Positions 47,101 to 62,200 of a stretch of 64,000 nucleotides of DNA are shown one piece after another (the stretch's first letter is position 1; each line of letters opens with the position of its first letter). A model generated the notes under the pieces. It did no database searches and was not told the DNA's origin. It saw only the letters and a program-made list of their open reading frames with translations. Position numbers and translations under genes: made by a program. Location: the NCBI GenBank assembly GCA_025267735.1, contig CM046294.1:47564424-47628423 (forward strand), in the 5' to 3' direction. The DNA is from Mactra quadrangularis. Taxonomy: Eukaryota; Mollusca; Bivalvia; Venerida; Mactridae.

Positions 47101-50100
47101 ACGTGGTGGGTTTGGTGTTTAAACACGTTTTTCAGGTGCCCTAGACGGTTAGCGACCTAACTGCAAAAAATCACACTCGCACACCGAGGTGCGCCATGGC
47201 AACAGAGCCGCAAAGTATACCGTGCAATATGGCTATATAGGGCTATAGAACAGCAAAAATAGGCCCCTCATCCTGGTGTCCCGAGGTTTGCACGCGTTTT
47301 TTTGGTACCTGAATGTAGTTACTTACTTGTTTAAACACATTTTCCCCGATGCCCTACGTAGTTAGCAACCTACTTACACAAAAATCATACCTGCGCAGTG
47401 AGATGCGCAGTGGCTACAGAGCCCCAAAGTCGCCCCTCATCCTGGTGTCCCGAGATTTGCACGGGTAATCTCGGTACCTGAACGTGGTGGGTTTGGTGTT
47501 TAAACACGTTTTTCAGGTGCCCTAGACGGTTAGCGACCTAACTCCAAAAAATCACATTCGCACACCGAGGTGCGCCATGGCAACAGAGCCGCAAAGTATA
47601 CCGTGCAATATGGCTATATAGGGCTATAGAACAGCAAAAATAGGCCCCTCATCCTGGTGTCCCGAGGTTTGCACGCGTTTTTTGGTACCTGAATGTAGTT
47701 ACTTACTTGTTTAAAACACATTTTCTCGATGCCCTACGTAGTTAGCAACCTACTTACACAAAAATCATACCTGCGCAGTGAGATGCGCAGTGGCTACAGA
47801 GCCCCAAAGTCGCCCCTCATCCTGGTGTCCCGAGATTTGCACGGGTAATCTCGGTACCTGAACGTGGTGGGTTTGGTGTTTAAACACGATTTTCAGGTGC
47901 CCTAGACGGTTAGCAACCTAACTGCAAAAAATCCCACTCGCACACCGAGGTGCGCCATGGCAACAGAGCCGCAAAGTATACCGTGCAATATGGCTATATA
48001 GGGCTATAGAACAGCAAAAATAGGCCCCTCATCCTGGTGTCCCGACGTTTGCACGCGTTTTTTGGTACCTGAATGTAGTTACTTACTTGTTTAAACACAT
48101 TTTCCCGATGCCCCTACGTAGTTAGCAACCTACTTACACAAAAATCATACCTGCGCAGTGAGATGCGCAGTGGCTACAGAGCCCCAAAGTCGCCCCTCAT
48201 CCTGGTGTCCCGAGATTTGCACGGGTAATCTCGGTACCTGAACGTGGTGGGTTTGGTGTTTAAACACGTTTTTCAGGTGCCCTAGACGGTTAGCGACCTA
48301 ACTGCAAAAAATCACACTCGCACACCGAGGTGCGCCATGGCAACAGAGCCGCAAAGTATACCGTGCAATATGGCTATATAGGGCTATAGAACAGCAAAAA
48401 TAGGCCCCTCATCCTGGTGTCCCGAGGTTTGCACGCGTTTTTTTGGTACCTGAATGTAGTTACTTACTTGTTTAAACACATTTTCCCTCCCGATGCCCTA
48501 CGTAGTTAGCAACCTACTTACACAAAAATCATACCTGCGCAGTGAGATGCGCAGTGGCTACAGAGCCCCAAAGTCGCCCCTCATCCTGGTGTCCCGAGAT
48601 TTGCACGGGTAATCTCGGTACCTGAACGTGGTGGGTTTGGTGTTTAAACACGTTTTTCAGGTGCCCTAGACGGTTAGCGACCTAACTGCAAAAAATCACA
48701 TTCGCACACCGAGGTGCGCCATGGCAACAGAGCCGCAAAGTATACCGTGCAATATGGCTATATAGGGCTATAGAACAGCAAAAATAGGCCCCTCATCCTG
48801 GTGTCCCGAGGTTTGCACGCGTTTTTTGGTACCTGAATGTAGTTACTTACTTGTTTAAACACATTTTCTCGATGCCCTACGTAGTTAGCAACCTACTTAC
48901 ACAAAAATCATACCTGCGCAGTGAGATGCGCAGTGGCTACAGAGCCCCAAAGTCGCCCCTCATCCTGGTGTCCCGAGATTTGCACGGGTAATCTCGGTAC
49001 CTGAACGTGGTGGGTTTGGTGTTTAAACACGTTTTTCAGGTGCCCTAGACGGTTAGCAACCTAACTGCAAAAAATCCCACTCGCACACCGAGGTGCGCCA
49101 TGGCAACAGAGCCGCAAAGTATACCGTGCAATATGGCTATATAGGGCTATAGAACAGCAAAAATAGGCCCCTCATCCTGGTGTCCCGACGTTTGCACGCG
49201 TTTTTTGGTACCTGAATGTAGTTACTTACTTGTTTAAACACATTTTCCCCGATGCCCTACGTAGTTAGCAACCTACTTACACAAAAATCATACCTGCGCA
49301 GTGAGATGCGCAGTGGCTACAGAGCCCCAAAGTCGCCCCTCATCCTGGTGTCCCGAGATTTGCACGGGTAATCTCGGTACCTGAACGTGGTGGGTTTGGT
49401 GTTTAAACACGTTTTTCAGGTGCCCTAGACGGTTAGCGACCTAACTGCAAAAAATCACACTCGCACACCGAGGTGCGCCATGGCAACAGAGCCGCAAAGT
49501 ATACCGTGCAATATGGCTATATAGGGCTATAGAACAGCAAAAATAGGCCCCTCATCCTGGTGTCCCGAGGTTTGCACGCGTTTTTTGGTACCTGAATGTA
49601 GTTACTTACTTGTTTAAAACACATTTTCCCCGATGCCCTACGTAGTTAGCAACCTACTTACACAAAAATCATACCTGCGCAGTGAGATGCGCAGTGGCTA
49701 CAGAGCCCCAAAGTCGCCCCTCATCCTGGTGTCCCGAGATTTGCACGGGTAATCTCGGTACCTGAACGTGGTGGGTTTGGTGTTTAAACACGTTTTTTCA
49801 GGTGCCCTAGACGGTTAGCGACCTAACTGCAAAAAATCACATTCGCACACCGAGGTGCGCCATGGCAACAGAGCCGCAAAGTATACCGTGCAATATGGCT
49901 ATATAGGGCTATGCTATAGAACAGCAAAAATAGGCCCCTCATCCTGGTGTCCCGAGGTTTGCACGCGTTTTTTGGTACCTGAATGTAGTTACTTACTTGT
50001 TTAAACACATTTTCTCGATGCCCTACGTAGTTAGCAACCTACTTACACAAAAATCATACCTGCGCAGTGAGATGCGCAGTGGCTACAGAGCCCCAAAGTC

Positions 50101-50275
50101 GCCCCTCATCCTGGTGTCCCGAGATTTGCACGGGTAATCTCGGTACCTGAACGTGGTGGGTTTGGTGTTTAAACACGTTTTTCAGGTGCCCTAGACGGTT
50201 AGCAACCTAACTGCAAAAAATCCCACTCGCACACCGAGGTACGCCATGGCAACAGAGCCGCAAGTATACCGTGCA
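38110..50275. repeat. Indel-rich block of the satellite array (probable consensus errors)
   Basis: Frequent one-base gains or losses, mostly in homopolymers: ggccccctc, taggggcta, ggttgtccc, catttttctcg, gcaaaatagg, tttaaaacac, ttttccccg. Flanking array sequence has far fewer. Short frames of 60-75 codons in this block exist only because of such indels and are not genes. Confidence 0.75.
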
Positions 50276-53200
50276 ATATGGCTATATAGGGCTATAGAAC
50301 AGCAAAAATAGGCCCCTCATCCTGGTGTCCCGACGTTTGCACGCGTTTTTTGGTACCTGAATGTAGTTACTTACTTGTTTAAACACATTTTCCCGATGCC
50401 CTACGTAGTTAGCAACCTACTTACACAAAAATCATACCTGCGCAGTGAGATGCGCAGTGGCTACAGAGCCCCAAAGTCGCCCCTCATCCTGGTGTCCCGA
50501 GATTTGCACGGGTAATCTCGGTACCTGAACGTGGTGGGTTTGGTGTTTAAACACGTTTTTCAGGTGCCCTAGACGGTTAGCGACCTAACTGCAAAAAATC
50601 ACACTCGCACACCGAGGTGCGCCATGGCAACAGAGCCGCAAAGTATACCGTGCAATATGGCTATATAGGGCTATAGAACAGCAAAAATAGGCCCCTCATC
50701 CTGGTGTCCCGAGGTTTGCACGCGTTTTTTGGTACCTGAATGTAGTTACTTACTTGTTTAAACACATTTTCCCGATGCCCTACGTAGTTAGCAACCTACT
50801 TACACAAAAATCATACCTGCGCAGTGAGATGCGCAGTGGCTACAGAGCCCCAAAGTCGCCCCTCATCCTGGTGTCCCGAGATTTGCACGGGTAATCTCGG
50901 TACCTGAACGTGGTGGGTTTGGTGTTTAAACACGTTTTTCAGGTGCCCTAGACGGTTAGCGACCTAACTGCAAAAAATCACATTCGCACACCGAGGTGCG
51001 CCATGGCAACAGAGCCGCAAAGTATACCGTGCAATATGGCTATATAGGGCTATAGAACAGCAAAAATAGGCCCCTCATCCTGGTGTCCCGAGGTTTGCAC
51101 GCGTTTTTTGGTACCTGAATGTAGTTACTTACTTGTTTAAACACATTTTCTCGATGCCCTACGTAGTTAGCAACCTACTTACACAAAAATCATACCTGCG
51201 CAGTGAGATGCGCAGTGGCTACAGAGCCCCAAAGTCGCCCCTCATCCTGGTGTCCCGAGATTTGCACGGGTAATCTCGGTACCTGAACGTGGTGGGTTTG
51301 GTGTTTAAACACGTTTTTCAGGTGCCCTAGACGGTTAGCAACCTAACTGCAAAAAATCCCACTTGCACACCGAGGTGCGCCATGGCAACAGAGCCGCAAA
51401 GTATACCGTGCAATATGGCTATATAGGGCTATAGAACAGCAAAAATAGGCCCCTCATCCTGGTGTCCCGACGTTTGCACGCGTTTTTTGGTACCTGAATG
51501 TAGTTACTTACTTGTTTAAACACATTTTCCCGATGCCCTACGTAGTTAGCAACCTACTTACACAAAAATCATACCTGCGCAGTGAGATGCGCAGTGGCTA
51601 CAGAGCCCCAAAGTCGCCCCTCATCCTGGTGTCCCGAGATTTGCACGGGTAATCTCGGTACCTGAACGTGGTGGGTTTGGTGTTTAAACACGTTTTTCAG
51701 GTGCCCTAGACGGTTAGCGACCTAACTGCAAAAAATCACACTCGCACACCGAGGTGCGCCATGGCAACAGAGCCGCAAAGTATACCGTGCAATATGGCTA
51801 TATAGGGCTATAGAACAGCAAAAATAGGCCCCTCATCCTGGTGTCCCGAGGTTTGCACGCGTTTTTTGGTACCTGAATGTAGTTACTTACTTGTTTAAAC
51901 ACATTTTCCCGATGCCCTACGTAGTTAGCAACCTACTTACACAAAAATCATACCTGCGCAGTGAGATGCGCAGTGGCTACAGAGCCCCAAAGTCGCCCCT
52001 CATCCTGGTGTCCCGAGATTTGCACGGGTAATCTCGGTACCTGAACGTGGTGGGTTTGGTGTTTAAACACGTTTTTCAGGTGCCCTAGACGGTTAGCGAC
52101 CTAATTGCAAAAAATCACATTCGCACACCGAGGTGCGCCATGGCAACAGAGCCGCAAAGTATACCGTGCAATATGGCTATATAGGGCTATAGAACAGCAA
52201 AAATAGGCCCCTCATCCTGGTGTCCCGAGGTTTGCACGCGTTTTTTGGTACCTGAATGTAGTTACTTACTTGTTTAAACACATTTTCTCGATGCCCTACG
52301 TAGTTAGCAACCTACTTACACAAAAATCATACCTGCGCAGTGAGATGCGCAGTGGCTACAGAGCCCCAAAATCGCCCCTCATCCTGGTGTCCCGAGATTT
52401 GCACGGGTAATCTCGGTACCTGAACGTGGTGGGTTTGGTGTTTAAACACGTTTTTCAGGTGCCCTAGACGGTTAGCGACCTAACTGCAAAAAATCACACT
52501 CGCACACCGAGGTGCGCCATGGCAACAGAGCCGCAAAGTATACCGTGCAATATGGCTATATAGGGCTATAGAACAGCAAAAATAGGCCCCTCATCCTGGT
52601 GTCCCGAGGTTTGCACGCGTTTTTTGGTACCTGAATGTAGTTACTTACTTGTTTAAACACATTTTCTCGATGCCCTACGTAGTTGGCAACCTACTTACAC
52701 AAAAATCATACCTGCGCATTGAGATGCGCAGTGGCTACAGAGCCCCAAATTCGCCCCTCATCCTGGTGTCCCGAGATTTTCACGGGTAATCTCGGTACCT
52801 GAACGTGGTGGGTTTGGTGTTTAAACACGTTTTTCAGGTGTCCTAGACGGTTAGCAACCTAACTGCAAAAAATCCCACTCGCACACCGAGGTGCGCCATG
52901 GCAACAGAGCCGCAAAGTATACCGTGCAATATGGCTATATAGGGCTATAGAACAGCAAAAATAGGCCCCTCATCCTGATGTCCCGACGTTTGCACGCGTT
53001 TTTTGGTACCTGAATGTAGTTACTTACTTGTTTAAACACATTTTCCCGATGCCCTACGTAGTTAGCAACCTACTTACACAAAAATCATACCTGCGCAGTG
53101 AGATGCGCAGTGGCTACAGAGCCCCAAAGTCGCCCCTCATCCTGGTGTCCCGAGATTTGCACGGGTAATCTCGGTACCTGAACGTGGTGGGTTTGGTGTT

Positions 53201-56200
53201 TAAACACGTTTTTCAGGTGCCCTAGACGGTTAGCGACCTAACTGCAAAAAATCACACTCGCACACCGAGGTGCGCCATGGCAACAGAGCCGCAAAGTATA
53301 CCGTGCAATATGGCTATATAGGGCTATAGAACAGCAAAAATAGGCCCCTCATCCTGGTGTCCCGAGGTTTGCACGCGTTTTTTGGTACCTGAATGTAGTT
53401 ACTTACTTGTTTAAACACATTTTCCCGATGCCCTACGTAGTTAGCAACCTACTTACACAAAAATCATACCTGCGCAGTGAGATGCGCAGTGGCTACAGAG
53501 CCCCAAAGTCGCCCCTCATCCTGGTGTCCCGAGATTTGCACGGGTAATCTCGGTACCTGAACGTGGTGGGTTTGGTGTTTAAACACGTTTTTCAGGTGCC
53601 CTAGACGGTTAGCGACCTAACTGCAAAAAATCACATTCGCACACCGAGGTGCGCCATGGCAACAGAGCCGCAAAGTATACCGTGCAATATGGCTATATAG
53701 GGCTATAGAACAGCAAAAATAGGCCCCTCATCCTGGTGTCCCGAGGTTTGCACGCGTTTTTTGGTACCTGAATGTAGTTACTTACTTGTTTAAACACATT
53801 TTCTCGATGCCCTACGTAGTTAGCAACCTACTTACACAAAAATCATACCTGCGCAGTGAGATGCGCAGTGGCTACAGAGCCCCAAAGTCGCCCCTCATCC
53901 TGGTGTCCCGAGATTTGCACGGGTAATCTCGGTACCTGAACGTGGTGGGTTTGGTGTTTAAACACGTTTTTTCAGGTGCCCTAGACGGTTAGCGACCTAA
54001 CTGCAAAAAATCACACTCGCACACCGAGGTGCGCCATGGCAACAGAGCCGCAAAGTATACCGTGCAATATGGCTATATAGGGCTATAGAACAGCAAAAAT
54101 AGGCCCCTCATCCTGGTGTCCCGAGGTTTGCACGCGTTTTTTGGTACCTGAATGTAGTTACTTACTTGTTTAAACACATTTTCCCGATGCCCTACGTAGT
54201 TAGCAACCTACTTACACAAAAATCATACCTGCGCAGTGAGATGCGCAGTGGCTACAGAGCCCCAAAGTCGCCCCTCATCCTGGTGTCCCGAGATTTGCAC
54301 GGGTAATCTCGGTACCTGAACGTGGTGGGTTTGGTGTTTAAACACGTTTTTCAGGTGCCCTAGACGGTTAGCGACCTAACTGCAAAAAATCACATTCGCA
54401 CACCGAGGTGCGCCATGGCAACAGAGCCGCAAAGTATACCGTGCAATATGGCTATATAGGGCTATAGAACAGCAAAAATAGGCCCCTCATCCTGGTGTCC
54501 CGAGGTTTGCACGCGTTTTTTGGTACCTGAATGTAGTTACTTACTTGTTTAAACACATTTTCTCGATGCCCTACGTAGTTAGCAACCTACTTACACAAAA
54601 ATCATACCTGCGCAGTGAGATGCGCAGTGGCTACAGAGCCCCAAAGTCGCCCCTCATCCTGGTGTCCCGAGATTTGCACGGGTAATCTCGGTACCTGAAC
54701 GTGGTGGGTTTGGTGTTTAAACACGTTTTTCAGGTGCCCTAGACGGTTAGCAACCTAACTGCAAAAAATCCCACTCGCACACCGAGGTGCGCCATGGCAA
54801 CAGAGCCGCAAAGTATACCGTGCAATATGGCTATATAGGGCTATAGAACAGCAAAAATAGGCCCCTCATCCTGGTGTCCCGACGTTTGCACGCGTTTTTT
54901 GGTACCTGAATGTAGTTACTTACTTGTTTAAACACATTTTCCCGATGCCCTACGTAGTTAGCAACCTACTTACACAAAAATCATACCTGCGCAGTGAGAT
55001 GCGCAGTGGCTACAGAGCCCCAAAGTCGCCCCTCATCCTGGTGTCCCGAGATTTGCACGGGTAATCTCGGTACCTGAACGTGGTGGGTTTGGTGTTTAAA
55101 CACGTTTTTCAGGTGCCCTAGACGGTTAGCGACCTAACTGCAAAAAATCACACTCGCACACCGAGGTGCGCCATGGCAACAGAGCCGCAAAGTATACCGT
55201 GCAATATGGCTATATAGGGCTATAGAACAGCAAAAATAGGCCCCTCATCCTGGTGTCCCGAGGTTTGCACGCGTTTTTTGGTACCTGAATGTAGTTACTT
55301 ACTTGTTTAAACACATTTTCCCGATGCCCTACGTAGTTAGCAACCTACTTACACAAAAATCATACCTGCGCAGTGAGATGCGCAGTGGCTACAGAGCCCC
55401 AAAGTCGCCCCTCATCCTGGTGTCCCGAGATTTGCACGGGTAATCTCGGTACCTGAACGTGGTGGGTTTGGTGTTTAAACACGTTTTTCAGGTGCCCTAG
55501 ACGGTTAGCGACCTAACTGCAAAAAATCACATTCGCACACCGAGGTGCGCCATGGCAACAGAGCCGCAAAGTATACCGTGCAATATGGCTATATAGGGCT
55601 ATAGAACAGCAAAAATAGGCCCCTCATCCTGGTGTCCCGAGGTTTGCACGCGTTTTTTGGTACCTGAATGTAGTTACTTACTTGTTTAAACACATTTTCT
55701 CGATGCCCTACGTAGTTAGCAACCTACTTACACAAAAATCATACCTGCGCAGTGAGATGCGCAGTGGCTACAGAGCCCCAAAGTCGCCCCTCATCCTGGT
55801 GTCCCGAGATTTGCACGGGTAATCTCGGTACCTGAACGTGGTGGGTTTGGTGTTTAAACACGTTTTTCAGGTGCCCTAGACGGTTAGCAACCTAACTGCA
55901 AAAAATCCCACTCGCACACCGAGGTGCGCCATGGCAACAGAGCCGCAAAGTATACCGTGCAATATGGCTATATAGGGCTATAGAACAGCAAAAATAGGCC
56001 CCTCATCCTGGTGTCCCGACGTTTGCACGCGTTTTTTGGTACCTGAATGTAGTTACTTACTTGTTTAAACACATTTTCCCGATGCCCTACGTAGTTAGCA
56101 ACCTACTTACACAAAAATCATACCTGCGCAGTGAGATGCGCAGTGGCTACAGAGCCCCAAAGTCGCCCCTCATCCTGGTGTCCCGAGATTTGCACGGGTA

Positions 56201-59200
56201 ATCTCGGTACCTGAACGTGGTGGGTTTGGTGTTTAAACACGTTTTTCAGGTGCCCTAGACGGTTAGCGACCTAACTGCAAAAAATCACACTCGCACACCG
56301 AGGTGCGCCATGGCAACAGAGCCGCAAAGTATACCGTGCAATATGGCTATATAGGGCTATAGAACAGCAAAAATAGGCCCCTCATCCTGGTGTCCCGAGG
56401 TTTGCACGCGTTTTTTGGTACCTGAATGTAGTTACTTACTTGTTTAAACACATTTTCCCGATGCCCTACGTAGTTAGCAACCTACTTACACAAAAATCAT
56501 ACCTGCGCAGTGAGATGCGCAGTGGCTACAGAGCCCCAAAGTCGCCCCTCATCCTGGTGTCCCGAGATTTGCACGGGTAATCTCGGTACCTGAACGTGGT
56601 GGGTTTGGTGTTTAAACACGTTTTTCAGGTGCCCTAGACGGTTAGCGACCTAATTGCAAAAAATCACATTCGCACACCGAGGTGCGCCATGGCAACAGAG
56701 CCGCAAAGTATCCCGTGCAATATGGCTATATAGGGCTATAGAACAGCAAAAATAGGCCCCTCATCCTGGTGTCCCGAGGTTTGCACGCGTTTTTTGGTAC
56801 CTGAATGTAGTTACTTACTTGTTTAAACACATTTTCTCGATGCCCTACGTAGTTAGCAACCTACTTACACAAAAATCATACCTGCGCAGTGAGATGCGCA
56901 GTGGCTACAGAGCCCCAAAATCGCCCCTCATCCTGGTGTCCCGAGATTTGCACGGGTAATCTCGGTACCTGAACGTGGTGGGTTTGGTGTTTAAACACGT
57001 TTTTCAGGTGCCCTAGACGGTTAGCGACCTAACTGCAAAAAATCACACTCGCACACCGAGGTGCGCCATGGCAACAGAGCCGCAAAGTATACCGTGCAAT
57101 ATGGCTATATAGGGCTATAGAACAGCAAAAATAGGCCCCTCATCCTGGTGTCCCGAGGTTTGCACGCGTTTTTTGGTACCTGAATGTAGTTACTTACTTG
57201 TTTAAACACATTTTCCCGATGCCCTACGTAGTTAGCAACCTACTTACACAAAAATCATACCTGCGCAGTGAGATGCGCAGTGGCTACAGAGCCCCAAAGT
57301 CGCCCCTCATCCTGGTGTCCCGAGATTTGCACGGGTAATCTCGGTACCTGAACGTGGTGGGTTTGGTGTTTAAACACGTTTTTCAGGTGCCCTAGACGGT
57401 TAGCGACCTAACTGCAAAAAATCACATTCGCACACCGAGGTGCGCCATGGCAACAGAGCCGCAAAGTATACCGTGCAATATGGCTATATAGGGCTATAGA
57501 ACAGCAAAAATAGGCCCCTCATCCTGGTGTCCCGAGGTTTGCACGCGTTTTTTGGTACCTGAATGTAGTTACTTACTTGTTTAAACACATTTTCTCGATG
57601 CCCTACGTAGTTAGCAACCTACTTACACAAAAATCATACCTGCGCAGTGAGATGCGCAGTGGCTACAGAGCCCCAAAGTCGCCCCTCATCCTGGTGTCCA
57701 TGAGATTTGCACGGGTAATCTCGGTACCTGAACGTGGTGGGTTTGGTGTTTAAACACGTTTTTCAGGTGCCCTAGACGGTTAGCAACCTAACTGCAAAAA
57801 ATCCCACTCGCACACCGAGGTGCGCCATGGCAACAGAGCCGCAAAGTATACCGTGCAATATGGCTATATAGGGCTATAGAACAGCAAAAATAGGCCCCTC
57901 ATCCTGGTGTCCCGACGTTTGCACGCGTTTTTTGGTACCTGAATGTAGTTACTTACTTGTTTAAACACATTTTCCCGATGCCCTACGTAGTTAGCAACCT
58001 ACTTACACAAAAATCATACCTGCGCAGTGAGATGCGCAGTGGCTACAGAGCCCCAAAGTCGCCCCTCATCCTGGTGTCCCGAGATTTGCACGGGTAATCT
58101 CGGTACCTGAACGTGGTGGGTTTGGTGTTTAAACACGTTTTTCAGGTGCCCTAGACGGTTAGCGACCTAACTGCAAAAAATCACACTCGCACACCGAGGT
58201 GCGCCATGGCAACAGAGCCGCAAAGTATACCGTGCAATATGGCTATATAGGGCTATAGAACAGCAAAAATAGGCCCCTCATCCTGGTGTCCCGAGGTTTG
58301 CACGCGTTTTTTGGTACCTGAATGTAGTTACTTACTTGTTTAAACACATTTTCCCGATGCCCTACGTAGTTAGCAACCTACTTACACAAAAATCATACCT
58401 GCGCAGTGAGATGCGCAGTGGCTACAGAGCCCCAAAGTCGCCCCTCATCCTGGTGTCCCGAGATTTGCACGGGTAATCTCGGTACCTGAACGTGGTGGGT
58501 TTGGTTTTTTTAACACGTTTTTCAGGTGCCCTAGACGGTTAGCGACCTAACTGCAAAAAATCACATTCGCACACCGAGGTGCGCCATGGCAACAGAGCCG
58601 CAAAGTATACCGTGCAATATGGCTATATAGGGCTATAGAACAGCAAAAATAGGCCCCTCATCCTGGTGTCCCGAGGTTTGCACGCGTTTTTTGGTACCTG
58701 AATGTAGTTACTTACTTGTTTAAACACATTTTCTCGATGCCCTACGTAGTTAGCAACCTACTTACACAAAAATCATACCTGCGCAGTGAGATGCGCAGTG
58801 GCTACAGAGCCCCAAAGTCGCCCCTCATCCTGGTGTCCCGAGATTTGCACGGGTAATCTCGGTACCTGAACGTGGTGGGTTTGGTGTTTAAACACGTTTT
58901 TCAGGTGCCCTAGACGGTTAGCAACCTAACTGCAAAAAATCCCACTCGCACACCGAGGTGCGCCATGGCAACAGAGCCGCAAAGTATACCGTGCAATATG
59001 GCTATATAGGGCTATAGAACAGCAAAAATAGGCCCCTCATCCTGGTGTCCCGACGTTTGCACGCGTTTTTTGGTACCTGAATGTAGTTACTTACTTGTTT
59101 AAACACATTTTCCCGATGCCCTACGTAGTTAGCAACCTACTTACACAAAAATCATACCTGCGCAGTGAGATGCGCAGTGGCTACAGAGCCCCAAAGTCGC

Positions 59201-62200
59201 CCCTCATCCTGGTGTCCCGAGATTTGCACGGGTAATCTCGGTACCTGAACGTGGTGGGTTTGGTGTTTAAACACGTTTTTCAGGTGCCCTAGACGGTTAG
59301 CGACCTAACTGCAAAAAATCACACTCGCACACCGAGGTGCGCCATGGCAACAGAGCCGCAAAGTATACCGTGCAATATGGCTATATAGGGCTATAGAACA
59401 GCAAAAATAGGCCCCTCATCCTGGTGTCCCGAGGTTTGCACGCGTTTTTTGGTACCTGAATGTAGTTACTTACTTGTTTAAACACATTTTCCCGATGCCC
59501 TACGTAGTTAGCAACCTACTTACACAAAAATCATACCTGCGCAGTGAGATGCGCAGTGGCTACAGAGCCCCAAAGTCGCCCCTCATCCTGGTGTCCCGAG
59601 ATTTGCACGGGTAATCTCGGTACCTGAACGTGGTGGGTTTGGTGTTTAAACACGTTTTTCAGGTGCCCTAGACGGTTAGCGACCTAACTGCAAAAAATCA
59701 CATTCGCACACCGAGGTGCGCCATGGCAACAGAGCCGCAAAGTATACCGTGCAATATGGCTATATAGGGCTATAGAACAGCAAAAATAGGCCCCTCATCC
59801 TGGTGTCCCGAGGTTTGCACGCGTTTTTTGGTACCTGAATGTAGTTACTTACTTGTTTAAACACATTTTCTCGATGCCCTACGTAGTTAGCAACCTACTT
59901 ACACAAAAATCATACCTGCGCAGTGAGATGCGCAGTGGCTACAGAGCCCCAAAGTCGCCCCTCATCCTGGTGTCCCGAGATTTGCACGGGTAATCTCGGT
60001 ACCTGAACGTGGTGGGTTTGGTGTTTAAACACGTTTTTCAGGTGCCCTAGACGGTTAGCGACCTAACTGCAAAAAATCCCACTCGCACACCGAGGTGCGC
60101 CATGGCAACAGAGCCGCAAAGTATACCGTGCAATATGGCTATATAGGGCTATAGAACAGCAAAAATAGGCCCCTCATCCTGGTGTCCCGACGTTTGCACG
60201 CGTTTTTTGGTACCTGAATGTAGTTACTTACTTGTTTAAACACATTTTCCCCGATGCCCTACGTAGTTAGCAACCTACTTACACAAAAATCATACCTCCG
60301 CAGTCAGATGCGCAGTGGCTACAGAGCCCCAAAGTCGCCCCTCATCCTGGTGTCCCGAGATTTGCACGGGTAATCTCGGTACCTGAACGTGGTGGGTTTG
60401 GTGTTTAAACACGTTTTTCAGGTGCCCTAGACGGTTAGCGACCTAACTGCAAAAAATCACACTCGCACACCGAGGTGCGCCATGGCAACAGAGCCGCAAA
60501 GTATACCGTGCAATATGGCTATATAGGGCTATAGAACAGCAAAAATAGGCCCCTCATCCTGGTGTCCCGAGGTTTGCACGCGTTTTTTGGTACCTGAATG
60601 TAGTTACTTACTTGTTTAAACACATTTTCCCGATGCCCTACGTAGTTAGCAACCTACTTACACAAAAATCATACCTGCGCAGTGAGATGCGCAGTGGCTA
60701 CAGAGCCCCAAAGTCGCCCCTCATCCTGGTGTCCCGAGATTTGCACGGGTAATCTCGGTACCTGAACGTGGTGGGTTTGGTGTTTAAACACGTTTTTCAG
60801 GTGCCCTAGACGGTTAGCGACCTAACTGCAAAAAATCACATTCGCACACCGAGGTGCGCCATGGCAACAGAGCCGCAAAGTATACCGTGCAATATGGCTA
60901 TATAGGGCTATAGAACAGCAAAAATAGGCCCCTCATCCTGGTGTCCCGAGGTTTGCACGCGTTTTTTGGTACCTGAATGTAGTTACTTACTTGTTTAAAC
61001 ACATTTTCTCGATGCCCTACGTAGTTAGCAACCTACTTACACAAAAATCATACCTGCGCAGTGAGATGCGCAGTGGCTACAGAGCCCCAAAGTCGCCCCT
61101 CATCCTGGTGTCCCGAGATTTGCACGGGTAATCTCGGTACCTGAACGTGGTGGGTTTGGTGTTTAAACACGTTTTTCAGGTGCCGTAGACGGTTAGCAAC
61201 CTAACTGCAAAAAATCCCACTCGCACACCGAGGTGCGCCATGGCAACAGAGCCGCAAAGTATACCGTGCAATATGGCTATATAGGGCTATAGAACAGCAA
61301 AAATAGGCCCCTCATCCTGGTGTCCCGACGTTTGCACGCGTTTTTTGGTACCTGAATGTAGTTACTTACTTGTTTAAACACATTTTCCCGATGCCCTACG
61401 TAGTTAGCAACCTACTTACACAAAAATCATACCTGCGCAGTGAGATGCGCAGTGGCTACAGAGCCCCAAAGTCGCCCCTCATCCTGGTGTCCCGAGATTT
61501 GCACGGGTAATCTCGGTACCTGAACGTGGTGGGTTTGGTGTTTAAACACGTTTTTCAGGTGCCCTAGACGGTTAGCGACCTAACTGCAAAAAATCACATT
61601 CGCACACCGAGGTGCGCCATGGCAACAGAGCCGCAAAGTATACCGTGCAATATGGCTATATAGGGCTATAGAACAGCAAAAATAGGCCCCTCATCCTGGT
61701 GTCCCGAGGTTTGCACGCGTTTTTTGGTACCTGAATGTAGTTACTTACTTGTTTAAACACATTTTCCCGATGCCCTACGTAGTTAGCAACCTACTTACAC
61801 AAAAATCATACCTGCGCAGTGAGATGCGCAGTGGCTACAGAGCCCCAAAGTCGCCCCTCATCCTGGTGTCCCGAGATTTGCACGGGTAATCTCGGTACCT
61901 GAACGTGGTGGGTTTGGTGTTTAAACACGTTTTTTAGGTGCCCTAGACGGTTAGCGACCTAACTGCAAAAAATCACATTCGCACACCGAGATGCGCCATG
62001 GCAACAGAGCCGCAAAGTATACCGTGCAATATGGCTATATAGGGCTATAGAACAGCAAAAATAGGCCCCTCATCCTGGTGTCCCGAGGTTTGCACGCGTT
62101 TTTTGGTACCTGAATGTAGTTACTTACTTGTTTAAACACATTTTCTCGATGCCCTACGTAGTTAGCAACCTACTTACACAAAAATCATACCTGCGCAGTG

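Noticed and set aside
34739..50008. Repeated 60-75-codon frames on both strands in the satellite (MSRGLHAFFWY... and MFKQVSNYIQV...)
   Set aside because: They exist only in units with an extra or missing base or a chance stop loss. In the ordinary unit the minus-strand frame closes after about 34 codons, and there is no domain.
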